Source: Vulcanimicrobiota bacterium
Lineage (GTDB): Bacteria > Vulcanimicrobiota > Vulcanimicrobiia > Vulcanimicrobiales > Vulcanimicrobiaceae
Length of the DNA: 47,359 nucleotides
Direction of reading: 5' to 3'
NCBI GenBank assembly: GCA_019232905.1
Contig: JAFANA010000031.1
Location: 1-47,359 of the forward strand
Program-made: the position numbers and the translations under genes
In this document: positions 17,187 to 26,072 of the stretch, one piece after another
Position numbering within the stretch: the stretch's first letter is position 1
How the letters are laid out: the number at the start of each line of letters is the position of its first letter
The notes under the pieces: model-generated
Seen by the model: the letters and a program-made list of their open reading frames with translations, nothing else
What the model was told of the DNA's origin: nothing
Database searches by the model: none

Positions 17187-18183
17187 GGGCGGCGCGTATC
17201 GACTCTTTCAACGAACCCGTCGTGCGAAGGACGGCGGTCGGTTCGTAACCGCAGTGTGCCATGCAGTTTGCGCAGCTCGGGTGCTTTCCGCGTCCGTACT
17301 TCTCCCAATCGGTCTCCTCGATCAGTTCTTTGTATGTCTTCGCGTACGGTGCATCAGACATCAAATAGCACGGACGTTGCCAACCGAACACCGTGTAGCA
17401 CGGGATGCCCCACGGCGTGCACTCGAAGTCGACTTTGCCTTCGAGGAAATCGAGATAGACGGGACTGTGATTCAGACGCCACCGGCCGCGCGCGCCGCCG
17501 GCGAAGGCTTCACGGAAGACCTTGCGCGTTTCGTCCACGCCCAAGAAATGCTCTTGATCCGGCGCCTTCTCGTAGGCGTACGCGGGCGAGATCTGCATCG
17601 AGTCGACTTTGAGATCGTCGTTGAGATAGTCGAGTACGGCGCGAATCGACGACGCATCGTCTTTATTGAAGAACGTCGTGTTGGTGAAGACCCGGAAGCC
17701 GCGCTCCTTCGCCACTTTGATCGCGGCCACGGCCTTATCGAAGACGCCTTCGCGGCAGACCGATTCATCGTGACGTTCTTTCAGGCCGTCCATGTGAATC
17801 ATCCACGCGAAATACGGCGACGGCGTATACTGCTCGATTTTTTTCTCGAGCAGCAGCGCGTTCGTGCAAAGAAAGACAAACTTCTTGCGATCGACGAGCG
17901 CTTGCACGATCTGCGGCATGTGCTCGTGCACGAGCGGCTCGCCGCCCGCGATCGAAACGATCGGCGCACCGCATTCTTCAACCGCCGCGATACACTCCTC
18001 GACGCTCAGTCGCTTGCGCAGAATCTCGTTCGGATGCGCAATTTTTCCGCAGCCCGCGCATGCGAGATTGCACTGCAGCAGCGGCTCGAGCTCGAGAACG
18101 AGCGGATACTTCTTCTCGCCCTTGAGCTTCTTGCTCATAATGTACGATCCGACGGCCAGTTGTTGCCGCAGCGGCATGCTCAT
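17176..18183 (-). CDS. hpnH: Adenosylhopane synthase, radical SAM protein HpnH
   Basis: A 335-residue radical SAM enzyme that joins the 5'-deoxyadenosyl group to diploptene, the first step of the extended side chain. The iron-sulfur cluster motif CNLACAGC places Cys38, Cys42 and Cys45. SIAGGEPLVHEHM is the SAM-binding GGEP motif, and the C-terminal region has conserved cysteines (CTPWGIPCYTVFGWQRPCY, CANCMAHCGYEP). The ATG at 18183 overlaps the cyclase stop as ATGA. A frame continuing further upstream inside the cyclase gene is not part of this protein. Full length and all key cysteines present. Confidence 0.96.
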   Translation of the reverse strand: MSMPLRQQLAVGSYIMSKKLKGEKKYPLVLELEPLLQCNLACAGCGKIAHPNEILRKRLSVEECIAAVEECGAPIVSIAGGEPLVHEHMPQIVQALVDRKKFVFLCTNALLLEKKIEQYTPSPYFAWMIHMDGLKERHDESVCREGVFDKAVAAIKVAKERGFRVFTNTTFFNKDDASSIRAVLDYLNDDLKVDSMQISPAYAYEKAPDQEHFLGVDETRKVFREAFAGGARGRWRLNHSPVYLDFLEGKVDFECTPWGIPCYTVFGWQRPCYLMSDAPYAKTYKELIEETDWEKYGRGKHPSCANCMAHCGYEPTAVLRTTGSLKESIRAALGR

Positions 18184-20069
18184 GACGGTGTGAGGTACTC
18201 CTCTTGCTCGGTAGGTAGCGCGAAGGCAAGTGCATCCGGCGTGCTGTCCATGGCCAGGGCCATGAGTGGAAAGAGATGCCGGTACAAATGATAGTTGATA
18301 TAAAAGTAACCCGGGAACCCCGTTCCCGTAAAATACGGCTCGTCCCAGGTGCCATCCGCCCGCTGGGTCGCCCGCAAGTAATGCAGCCCCCGCTGGGCGG
18401 CGTTGCCCTTGCCGCGACCGGCAAGTTGCATCGCGATCACGGCCCAGGCAGTTTGCGAGGCCGTACTCGGTCCGACCCCCGCAAACGACTCGTCGACGTA
18501 CGAATGGCACGTCTCGCCCCAGCCGCCGTCGTGATTCTGCACGCGCTCGAGCCAATCGGCGCCGCGCGCCACCATGTCGTCGCCGGTGCGCAAGGCGTAG
18601 AGCGCCGAAATTACGCACCACGTTCCGTAGACGTAGTTCACGCCCCAGCGCCCGAACCACGATCCGTTCGGCCGTTGCGTTTCGCGCAGATACCGCAACC
18701 CCGACGCAACATATTCGTTGCTCTCGTCATACCCTAGCGCACCCATCATCTCGAGCACGTGGGCGGTGACGTCTTCGCTGGGCGGATCGGTGAGCGCTCC
18801 GAAATCGGCGAACGGGATTTTATACACGAGTTCGCTCGTGTTGTCGCGATCGAAGGCGCCCCACGCACCGTTGCTGGAACGCATCGCGAGCGTCCAGCAC
18901 GCGCCGCGATCGACCGCCTCTGCGACCGTATCGCGATCGCCGCCTTCCAACAGCGAAAGCACGACGACCGCCGTGTCGTCGATATCCGGATAGATATCGT
19001 TGTCGAACTCGAATGCCCACCCGCCGTTGGGAACGGCGGCGCACCTCACTTGCCAATCACCGGGTTGATCGGCAGCGATCTGCTCGCGTAAGATCCACGC
19101 AACGGCGCGCTGCATCACTGGATGATCGCGCCGGAATCCCGCGGCGGCAAGCGCGCGAAGAGCCCACGCGGTATCCCAGACCGGCGACATGCACGCTTGA
19201 AAACGCCAGCCGCGCTCGTCGTGGATCTTAAAGATTTCTACTCCGGCAAGGCCTTTACGCATCACCGGATGATCGAGTGCGAACCCTTCGTTGTTGAGTG
19301 CCATCAGCGAATAGACCCACGGCGGCTGAATGCCGCCCCAGCTTCCATCGGCTTCTTGACGCTCGACGATCCACTTCACCGTTGCCTGCATCGCGCGCGT
19401 GCGAAACGGTTGCCACGGCAAGCGGTCGTACCATTTCAACGCGCGATCGACCCAAGCGAAGAAACCGCGCCCTGCGACGCGATGCATCGAAGCTTGCGTG
19501 CCGTCGACAACCAATTCGTCGATCTCGACACCGAGTTCACGTACGGGCCGTCGCGTGATGACGAGCGTCAGCGGCGCGATCGTGCCGCGCGCCCAGCATG
19601 AAAAATCGTAGAGATTGAACGGCATCCACGACGGAAAGAACACGATCTCGGGCGGCAGCGAGGGTACGCCGTCCCATGGATATTTGCCGAAGAGCGCAAG
19701 CCAAATCTTCGTGAACACGCGGGCGTTGACCAGTCCCCCAAGGCGCAGAATGAGACTGCGTGCCCGGGTCATCGCGTCGCTCTCCGGATCGGCGCCGAGG
19801 ACTTTGAGTGCGACGTACGATTCAATCGTCGTGCTCAAATCGGCGGCACCGTCGAAGTATTGCGCCCACGATCCGTCGCTGCGCTGTTCGGCCAGGATGT
19901 GTTTGATCGCGCCGTCGCGGATTGGCGCGAGATCGACGCCCAAAAAACGAAGCATCAAAACGTGCTCGGCCGTCATCGTTACATTCGACTCGAGTTCGCC
20001 GGTCCACCAGCCGTCCGGCGCCTGCCGTTCGATCAGCCAGTCTATCGCGCGCGCCAGAGCATCAACCAA
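18180..20069 (-). CDS. shc: Squalene-hopene cyclase
   Basis: A 629-residue class II triterpene cyclase (HpnF) converting squalene to hopene/hopanol at the membrane. The protonating DxDD motif is DIDD at residues 362-365. Several QW repeats are visible (QAPDGWWTG, QRSDGSWAQ, QEADGSWGG, QRPNGSWFGRWG, QNHDGGWGE, QRADGTWDE). The C-terminal GTGFPGYFYINYHLYRHLFPLMAL is the classical SHC end. The start is TTG at 20069 with AGAGG upstream, overlapping hpnE by eight bases. Its 3' end overlaps hpnH by four. This is the central enzyme of the cluster. Confidence 0.98.
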   Translation of the reverse strand: MVDALARAIDWLIERQAPDGWWTGELESNVTMTAEHVLMLRFLGVDLAPIRDGAIKHILAEQRSDGSWAQYFDGAADLSTTIESYVALKVLGADPESDAMTRARSLILRLGGLVNARVFTKIWLALFGKYPWDGVPSLPPEIVFFPSWMPFNLYDFSCWARGTIAPLTLVITRRPVRELGVEIDELVVDGTQASMHRVAGRGFFAWVDRALKWYDRLPWQPFRTRAMQATVKWIVERQEADGSWGGIQPPWVYSLMALNNEGFALDHPVMRKGLAGVEIFKIHDERGWRFQACMSPVWDTAWALRALAAAGFRRDHPVMQRAVAWILREQIAADQPGDWQVRCAAVPNGGWAFEFDNDIYPDIDDTAVVVLSLLEGGDRDTVAEAVDRGACWTLAMRSSNGAWGAFDRDNTSELVYKIPFADFGALTDPPSEDVTAHVLEMMGALGYDESNEYVASGLRYLRETQRPNGSWFGRWGVNYVYGTWCVISALYALRTGDDMVARGADWLERVQNHDGGWGETCHSYVDESFAGVGPSTASQTAWAVIAMQLAGRGKGNAAQRGLHYLRATQRADGTWDEPYFTGTGFPGYFYINYHLYRHLFPLMALAMDSTPDALAFALPTEQEEYLTPS

Positions 20070-21381
20070 CTGCGGGAACCTCTTCTATATGGGCTTTCGC
20101 CGAACGCGAAAACCCGGTCGCTGCACCGTCGAGTACCGCAGCGGCTTCGCGTCCGCTGCGTACTGCGGATTCCATCGTATCGGGCCATCCGGTTCCCGTC
20201 CATGAACCCGCAATTGCGACGTTGGTTTGCAGCGTCCGCGACCGGGGTCGCGCAATACCGGGTTGCGCGAGATACGTGGCATTCGGATTTCGCGTCACTG
20301 CGCTCTTGAGCAGCGACGCGCTTGCGAGTTCGCGCACTGTCTCGCGCACTTCGTTCCAGGCAAGCGCGGTCAACTCTGCAGTGTCCATTGCCATGTAGCG
20401 ATCGGCGGCGCTCACGCTGCAGCACAGATAGCCGTCGCCCTTTTGAAAAATCCATTGCACCGGCGAATCGATCAGCGCAGCAAAATCAAACGGCGTCGCG
20501 CCGCCGTCATGCCAGAGATGAATATCGACGATCGGCTTCGCTTCGAACCGTTCGAGATTTGAAACGCCGAAGCGTCGTGGATCGCCCAGAAGCCTCGCCA
20601 GCTGCGGCGGCGCGACCGCAAGTACGACGGCATCGAAGCGGTGAGCGCCGTTCGCCGTCTGCAACGTGACCGAATGCTCAGCCTGCGCTTCCATGTTGAA
20701 AACGGTCGTCGAGAGATGAACGGCGTCGGCGCGCTCGGCGGCTGCGCGCATGACGTGTTCGAGCGGAATCGTCGACCAGCCGAATCGCGCAGCGTCCGCA
20801 TCGCTCAAAAATGCATTCACGATCACGAAGGCCGCATCGGCAGCCGTTACCCGTTCGAGCGAAGCATTGAGCGCGGGGACGACAAACGGATCCCAAAAAG
20901 CAGCGATCGCTTCGGAACTCTGTCCGTTGCGCGTGAGCCACGCCTGAAAGCTCTCCTGCGACGCAAGCGCGCTGCGGATCTTCGTCAGTGCGTAAGCCAC
21001 CTGCAAGCGCGCGGGCCACTTCATATGACGATAGCGCATGAAGGATGCCAGGAGGTGCAGCGGTGCCGGAAGCGGCGCCGCACGCAGGCGGCTGCGAACG
21101 CCGGCTTTTGACAACGCAATGACGTCGAAGCGCTCTTGAAGATGCAGGTAGTCCGACATCCCGATGCGCTCGACGAAATCGATGAATGCGGTGCAGCAAG
21201 CCAGGAAGACATGTTGTCCGTTGTCGACTTCACGCCCGTCGATTTCAAACGACGTGGCCCGGCCGCCGAGTAGCCGGCTCCGCTCGAAGACTTCGACGTT
21301 CCAGCCACGGTCTTTCAAGTCGACGGCGGCTGCAAGTCCGGCGAGGCCGCCGCCGACGATTGCTACCCGACGCGGAGCCAC
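20062..21381 (-). CDS. hpnE: Squalene-forming FAD-dependent reductase/desaturase HpnE
   Basis: A 439-residue amine-oxidase/phytoene-desaturase-fold flavoprotein. The FAD dinucleotide motif is VAIVGGGLAGLAAAVDL, followed by LLGGRATSFEIDG and the C-terminal VAIAGSWTGTGWPDTMESAVRSG FAD-closing segment. In the three-enzyme route HpnD, HpnC and HpnE turn two farnesyl diphosphates into presqualene diphosphate, hydroxysqualene and squalene; HpnE does the last reduction. It begins with GTG, 19 bases inside hpnD, and ends inside shc. Full length. Confidence 0.95.
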   Translation of the reverse strand: MAPRRVAIVGGGLAGLAAAVDLKDRGWNVEVFERSRLLGGRATSFEIDGREVDNGQHVFLACCTAFIDFVERIGMSDYLHLQERFDVIALSKAGVRSRLRAAPLPAPLHLLASFMRYRHMKWPARLQVAYALTKIRSALASQESFQAWLTRNGQSSEAIAAFWDPFVVPALNASLERVTAADAAFVIVNAFLSDADAARFGWSTIPLEHVMRAAAERADAVHLSTTVFNMEAQAEHSVTLQTANGAHRFDAVVLAVAPPQLARLLGDPRRFGVSNLERFEAKPIVDIHLWHDGGATPFDFAALIDSPVQWIFQKGDGYLCCSVSAADRYMAMDTAELTALAWNEVRETVRELASASLLKSAVTRNPNATYLAQPGIARPRSRTLQTNVAIAGSWTGTGWPDTMESAVRSGREAAAVLDGAATGFSRSAKAHIEEVPAVG

Positions 21382-22238
21382 GATCCGATCATCACCTGTA
21401 ACTTCTCTGTGTTCGTCAAGCGCGCGCGTTCGCGCAACGGCAAGTCGGGGTCGCGCTCGATCTTCTCGAGAATCCGCTCGTAAATGCCCGCCATGGTTCC
21501 CACGCAGACCGCGCTTCGGCGCGGGATGTAATTCAGCACCTGGTAACCGCTCTCAAAAAGCGCGCGCGCGCGCTGCGTTTCGAGTGCGACGAGTGCGTTC
21601 CACTCCGGACTCGGCAGGCCGTCTTGAACCGTCGTCTCAGTTACGCCGAACCGTGCGAGGTCTTCTTGCGGCAAGTACACGCGTCCCAGGCCGGCGTCTT
21701 CACGCACGTCCCGCAAAATATTCGTCAACTGCAACGCACGGCCCAAATCGTCGGCGCGTTCGAGTGCAACCGGGTCGGTGAATCCGAAGATGCGAACGCA
21801 CATCCGTCCGACGACCGAGGCGACAAGCGTGCAATACTCGCGCAGCTCGTCCCAAGTCGCATAACGCTTCTTCGTCAAGTCGCACTCGACGCCGTCGATC
21901 AACATCATGAGCTCCGCCTCGGGGATTGCATAGCGTTCGATCGCGCGCGAAAGCACGTGCATGACCGGATCGTCGTGTTCCCCGGCAACCGCGCGCCGGA
22001 TGCGCGCGCGATGCACTTGCAGCCGCGCGGCGATAAGCCCGGGTTCGGATGTACTGCCGTCGGTCTCATCGTCGATTTGACGGGCGAAATCGTACAGTGC
22101 ATAGATCGCTACCCGTTGATCGTACGGCAGCGAAATGAATCCCCAGTAAAAGTTCTTGGCTTCGCGACGTGCCATGTCGCGACAGTATCGTTCCGCTTCG
22201 CGCAGCGGATCGCGTTCGCGTTCAGGTAGCCGCAGCAT
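21363..22238 (-). CDS. hpnD: Presqualene diphosphate synthase HpnD
   Basis: A 291-residue head-to-head prenyl synthase of the squalene/phytoene synthase family. Both aspartate-rich motifs are intact: YDFARQIDDETD and LTNILRDVREDAGLGRVYLP. It condenses two farnesyl diphosphates to presqualene diphosphate. Distinguished from its neighbour HpnC by the perfect DxxxD motifs. A GTG lies one codon upstream of the chosen ATG and either could be used, since AGGTG precedes both. It overlaps hpnC by 17 bases and hpnE by 19. Confidence 0.95.
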   Translation of the reverse strand: MLRLPERERDPLREAERYCRDMARREAKNFYWGFISLPYDQRVAIYALYDFARQIDDETDGSTSEPGLIAARLQVHRARIRRAVAGEHDDPVMHVLSRAIERYAIPEAELMMLIDGVECDLTKKRYATWDELREYCTLVASVVGRMCVRIFGFTDPVALERADDLGRALQLTNILRDVREDAGLGRVYLPQEDLARFGVTETTVQDGLPSPEWNALVALETQRARALFESGYQVLNYIPRRSAVCVGTMAGIYERILEKIERDPDLPLRERARLTNTEKLQVMIGSWLRVG

Positions 22239-23061
22239 CACGCACCTGTGTCCGCGGACGCAACGTTTCCATCATGACGCCGCTCAGCAACATCAGCTTC
22301 TTTTTCGCGGAGACGTGCGGCCTCTGCGCGTCCGTCCGGTAGTCGATCGCGGCGATCTCGTCGCAAATTGCAACGCCGCCCAGGCGATAGAGTGCGAGCT
22401 GCATCCGCAGTCCGGCCGGCGCCATCGCTTCCAAATTGCGGCCCGAATCGAGCAGACGCCGCGCACGCATTACCATCGCCTCAACCGCGCCTCGAACGCC
22501 GCCGGCGGCAAGATCGGTCCCGACGAGATACGTGCGCCCGAGTTTGATATCGCGACTTACGTCTTGCGCGTGATTGGCGAGTTGTAACCCGACGCAGACG
22601 TCGTCCGACAACCGTTGCGCAAGCGGACTCGTCAAACCGAATACTTCCAAAACCATGCGACCCACCGGCGCCGCAGAGAGCATGCAGTACGCATCAAGAC
22701 TCGCCCACGTTGGATACGAGGATACGCGTTGATCCTGAACGTTCGCTTCAATCAGGTCGAGAAACGGCGCCTCGCTCATCCCGCGCCGGTAAATCGTTTC
22801 GCGCAGCGCATAGAGAACGGGATGTACCGGCAGCGCGCCCGCAAATGTTGCGACGACTTCGTCGCGCCACCGCGCAAGCCGCGCTTCGCCTTGCGTGCCG
22901 CTTTCATCGCCGAGATCGTCGGTGGTGCGGCAAAATCCGTAGACTCGCGCAAGATCGGTTCGCGTTTGCGCGTCGAGAAAAGGTGCGGCGACGATGAAGT
23001 TTTCGTAGTGTCCCCGCGAAAGTACCCGGCAATACGCGTCGGCGGCGCGTAGTTCGTTCAC
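22222..23061 (-). CDS. hpnC: Hydroxysqualene synthase HpnC
   Basis: A 279-residue member of the same family as HpnD, with motifs changed in the way usual for HpnC: FCRTTDDLGDE and LANHAQDVSRDIKLGRTYL. It converts presqualene diphosphate to hydroxysqualene. The N-terminus (AYCRVLSRGHYENFIVA) is typical. The GTG start forms a GTGA overlap with the isomerase stop at 23058-23061. A tight place between isomerase and HpnD supports the assignment. Confidence 0.95.
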   Translation of the reverse strand: MNELRAADAYCRVLSRGHYENFIVAAPFLDAQTRTDLARVYGFCRTTDDLGDESGTQGEARLARWRDEVVATFAGALPVHPVLYALRETIYRRGMSEAPFLDLIEANVQDQRVSSYPTWASLDAYCMLSAAPVGRMVLEVFGLTSPLAQRLSDDVCVGLQLANHAQDVSRDIKLGRTYLVGTDLAAGGVRGAVEAMVMRARRLLDSGRNLEAMAPAGLRMQLALYRLGGVAICDEIAAIDYRTDAQRPHVSAKKKLMLLSGVMMETLRPRTQVRDAAAT

Positions 23062-24092
23062 CGTTCTTCCTCGTTTTTGCGCACGAGCGTTCCGCGAAGA
23101 TCGGCGAGCGTACGGGCTCCTGTCGCAAACATGACGATGCGCAACACTTCCGTTATTTCGCGGGCGCGCTCCACCGCCGCGTCGTGTCCGTCGGCCGCAG
23201 CGCGTAAAAACGGTCCGGCCATACCGGCGAGATCGGCGCCGAGCGCAATCGCTTTTGCGACATCCATGCCGTCGCGCAATCCGCCGCTTGCAAAGAGCAA
23301 CCCCTCAGGAGCAATTGCGCGGGCTGCCTGCAAACATTGCGCGGTGGGAATGCCCCATCCGGCAAACGCGGCCGCGACGCGCGCGCGCCAGGGCTCGGCG
23401 AGACGATGACGCTCGACTTCACTCCATGACGTTCCACCCGCGCCCGCGACGTCGACCGCGCTGACGCCCGCATCGAAGAGCTTGCGCACGAGATCGTCGG
23501 CAATTCCCCATCCGACTTCCTTCACGACGACCGGCACGCCGGCTCGCTCGCAGACGCTCTCGATTTTTGCGAGCAATCCGCGAAAATCAGTATCGCCTTC
23601 CGGCTGCAACGCTTCTTGCAACGGGTTGAGGTGTAACACGAGCGCATCGGCCCGCAACATCGAGACGAGCCGGCGGCAATCGTCGATGCCGTAGCCTTTG
23701 TTTAATTGCACGGCGCCGAGGTTCGCGAAGAGCAGCACGTCGGGCGCGAGCGATCGCACGTCGAACGTGTCGACGACTTCGGGGTGCTCGAGCAGCGCGC
23801 GTCCGGAACCAAGTCCCATCGCGAGCCGCCCCTCTTGCGCGACCCGCGCGAGGACGCGGTTGAAACGGCGCGCTTGCATCGTTCCACCGGTCATGCACGA
23901 GATCAGAATCGGGGCGCGCAACGTCCGTCCGAAGATCGTCGTCGACGTGTCGACGTCATCGAGATCGAGCTCGGGCAGCGCATTGTGCACGAACGAATAC
24001 GCGTCGAAGCCCGACGCGACTCCCTTCGATGAGACATCCTCTTCAAGGTTAATCCGCAGGTGCGCGCCTTTGCGCGAACGCGTGTCGTCAAC
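23058..24092 (-). CDS. fni: Isopentenyl-diphosphate delta-isomerase type 2 (start codon unclear)
   Basis: An FMN-dependent IPP/DMAPP isomerase: LISCMTGGTMQARRFNRVLA, AMGLGSGRALLE, LLFANLGAVQLN, LHLNPLQEALQPEGDTDF, VVVKEVGWGIA, VAGAGGTSWSEVE and a C-terminal GLRDGMDVAKAIALGADLAGMAG. An ordinary GTG exists only at 23990, but the same frame upstream encodes RKGAHLRINLEEDV and GFDAYSFVHNALPELD, the conserved start of the family. The true N-terminus is therefore near 24092. No ATG, GTG or TTG lies in frame there; a TTG at 24091 is one base out of frame. It needs a rare start (GTT/ATT-like) or the sequence carries an indel. With the start at 24092 the protein is 344 residues, the normal family length. 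Confidence 0.88.
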   Translation of the reverse strand, partial: VDDTRSRKGAHLRINLEEDVSSKGVASGFDAYSFVHNALPELDLDDVDTSTTIFGRTLRAPILISCMTGGTMQARRFNRVLARVAQEGRLAMGLGSGRALLEHPEVVDTFDVRSLAPDVLLFANLGAVQLNKGYGIDDCRRLVSMLRADALVLHLNPLQEALQPEGDTDFRGLLAKIESVCERAGVPVVVKEVGWGIADDLVRKLFDAGVSAVDVAGAGGTSWSEVERHRLAEPWRARVAAAFAGWGIPTAQCLQAARAIAPEGLLFASGGLRDGMDVAKAIALGADLAGMAGPFLRAAADGHDAAVERAREITEVLRIVMFATGARTLADLRGTLVRKNEEER

Positions 24093-24117
24093 CGTGGTGC
24101 CGGTTTCGGCTACGACC

Positions 24118-25170
24118 TTACCGGCTTCTGGTGGAAACGTAATCTGCCACCGCCTCGAAAGCTTCCAGTGATTCGCCAGAGAGACGCGTTCTGGCCAATG
24201 CCGCGACAGCCTTTTGGGCGTAGCGCTGGGGGTCCTCGCTCGTCAGCGCTGCGCCTCCCGTCGCTTCCAATAGCTCCCGCAGTCGCGGCTCCGCCTCGCT
24301 GCTTGTGCTCTCAAACACCTCGCGCAAGCGTCGGCGTTGCAATTGCGACATCACGCGGTTCGCGGCGACGACTGGATAACTCATTTTGTGCCGGTTCGCA
24401 TCGCTGGTCGCCGACTTTCCCGTGAGCGCGGGATCGCCCCAAAATCCGAGCCAGTCGTCGCGCATCTGAAACGCTGTTCCAAGCAATCTTCCTGCAAGTC
24501 GAAACAGACGGGCGTCATCATCGTCTCCTCCGCCGATGATTGCCCCCGTCTCGAGACTCGTACCCAGAAGGGCGCCGGTTTTTGCGCGCACCATCCGCAG
24601 GTACGCGAGCGGCGTCACATCTAAGCGCCCTTCGAGCTGAAGATCTTGACACTGTCCTTCAATCACTTCCAGTGTCGCGCGCGAGATCACGCGTAATACG
24701 CGCAATGTGCGGCTCGCATCATCGTCGCTTTGCGCTAACTGCGCGGTCGCGTGCGCGAACATCGCATCGCCGGCATTGATGCCCTGACCGACACCCCAGA
24801 TCGACCACACGGTCTCGCGCCCTCTGCGTTCCCGGTCGCCGTCTTGAATATCGTCGTGCACGAGCGTGAAGTTGTGAATCCATTCGATCGCCGCAGCGGC
24901 CGGCAACGCATCGTGCGCAGAACCGCCGAGTGCCTCGCATGCCCACACGCAGAGCGCAGGCCGAACGAACTTTCCTTGCGCCTCCGACGCCGGCGCTCCC
25001 GTTGTATCGGTCCAGCCCATGTGATAGCCCGACATCATACCTGAAACCATGCGCGTAGGAAGCGGGGTTTTCGTGCGGAGATAGTCGCCGATAAGGGACC
25101 GGTTGCGGTTGAGAATTTCAGGCTCGGCCTCGGACGCCGGTGAAGAGCGGGACAAAGCCTTGGAAAGCAT
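24118..25170 (-). CDS. Polyprenyl (farnesyl/geranylgeranyl) diphosphate synthase
   Basis: A 350-residue trans-prenyltransferase with the first aspartate-rich motif FTLVHDDIQDGDRERRG (DDxxD) and the second FQMRDDWLGFWGD. In this operon the likely job is to make farnesyl diphosphate for HpnD, although chain length cannot be fixed from these residues alone. The ATG at 25170 follows an AAGAGGGAA ribosome site. A longer frame running back over the divergent gene was rejected. It is the first gene of the leftward hopanoid operon, divergent by 59 bases from the ferritin-like gene, so both promoters must share that gap. Confidence 0.93.
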   Translation of the reverse strand: MLSKALSRSSPASEAEPEILNRNRSLIGDYLRTKTPLPTRMVSGMMSGYHMGWTDTTGAPASEAQGKFVRPALCVWACEALGGSAHDALPAAAAIEWIHNFTLVHDDIQDGDRERRGRETVWSIWGVGQGINAGDAMFAHATAQLAQSDDDASRTLRVLRVISRATLEVIEGQCQDLQLEGRLDVTPLAYLRMVRAKTGALLGTSLETGAIIGGGDDDDARLFRLAGRLLGTAFQMRDDWLGFWGDPALTGKSATSDANRHKMSYPVVAANRVMSQLQRRRLREVFESTSSEAEPRLRELLEATGGAALTSEDPQRYAQKAVAALARTRLSGESLEAFEAVADYVSTRSR

Positions 25171-25229
25171 CAAGAGTACCGTTCCCTCTTTCTTGTCGAG
25201 GCTAGAAAACTTCACACGAGGTGAACGCG

Positions 25230-26072
25230 ATGAGGATCGGTTCAGAGGAGCACAAGGAACTGTTTTGTCGCTCTTTCCTTTCGTCCCACCTGGAGTATGA
25301 CCCGCCCGAGTTGCCCTGGCCCCATCTGACCGAGGCGGAGCTCGCACGCTTACGCGCGATCCCCGTGTGGACGATGGCCCTGCAAACAGAGTTGAATGCG
25401 GGCGTAATGGTAAACGGTTTCGCCGAATCGCAACCGGATTGGCTGATCCGTCAAGCGATCCGCTTGCAGGGCTATGAGGAAGACCGCCACGCGCGGATGA
25501 TCGGCTATCTCTCGCAACGCTACGGCCTCGATGCGCAACCTACCGAACCGACGCTTCGTCCCGAACGCCGGGCGTTCATCGACTTCGGATACGCGGAGTG
25601 CGTCGATTCGTTTCTCGGCTTCGGCGTCTTCCGGCTCGCGCGCGAGATCGAATTCCTGCCGGACGCGCTCATCTCACTCTTTGCGCGCGTGATGATCGAG
25701 GAAGCACGTCACATCGTCTTCTTCGTCAACTGGATCGCGTACGAACGCGCGCGCCGCGGCTATGGCGCACCGCTTCTCCAGGCACTGCCGACTGCGATCG
25801 GATACGTACGTGCGCTTGCAAAAAACGTCGGCCGCGCGAAGGCGGTCGATCAAAAGGAGATGGGATTCGCAGCGGCGGGCGAGGTCTTCGGTGACGTCAC
25901 GCTCCCGTCGTTCCTTCGCACGTGTCTGGAAGCCAACGAGTCGTACATGGCGGCGTTTGATCCGCGACTGCTCCGTCCGCAAGTGATTCCCCACATAGCT
26001 CGCTTCGCGCTGCTGCTCATGGGGCAAAGAAAAAAGTCCCCAAAGGCGCGAACGATTCCACACAATGCGTGA
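25230..26072 (+). CDS. Diiron ferritin-like protein, hopanoid-cluster associated
   Basis: A 280-residue all-helical protein with four metal-ligand helices: Glu in LQTELNAG, ExxH in GYEEDRHARM, Glu in GYAECVDSF and ExxH in MIEEARHIVFF. Two ExxH plus two Glu is the ferritin-like diiron site of oxygenases and desaturase-like oxidases. Substrate is unknown. The ATG at 25230, eight bases after GAGG, was chosen over a GTG three codons earlier. It heads the rightward arm, overlaps hpnK by eight bases and faces the hopanoid operon. A role in oxidising a hopanoid or its side chain is inference from position only. Confidence 0.85.
   Translation: MRIGSEEHKELFCRSFLSSHLEYDPPELPWPHLTEAELARLRAIPVWTMALQTELNAGVMVNGFAESQPDWLIRQAIRLQGYEEDRHARMIGYLSQRYGLDAQPTEPTLRPERRAFIDFGYAECVDSFLGFGVFRLAREIEFLPDALISLFARVMIEEARHIVFFVNWIAYERARRGYGAPLLQALPTAIGYVRALAKNVGRAKAVDQKEMGFAAAGEVFGDVTLPSFLRTCLEANESYMAAFDPRLLRPQVIPHIARFALLLMGQRKKSPKARTIPHNA

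Noticed and set aside
17254-18291. A 345-codon frame on the plus strand opposite hpnH
   Set aside because: HpnH and the cyclase have intact motifs on the other strand; this frame is a composition shadow.
18184-18660. N-terminal extension of HpnH into the cyclase gene
   Set aside because: The extension is Arg-rich non-family sequence; the ATGA overlap at 18180-18183 gives a normal 335-residue HpnH.
23988-23990. GTG as the start of the IPP isomerase
   Set aside because: It would remove the conserved RKGAHLRI N-terminus, which is clearly encoded upstream in the same frame.
25171-25347. Longer N-terminus of the prenyl synthase reaching over the divergent gene
   Set aside because: The extension is non-family sequence, and the ATG at 25170 has a good ribosome site.
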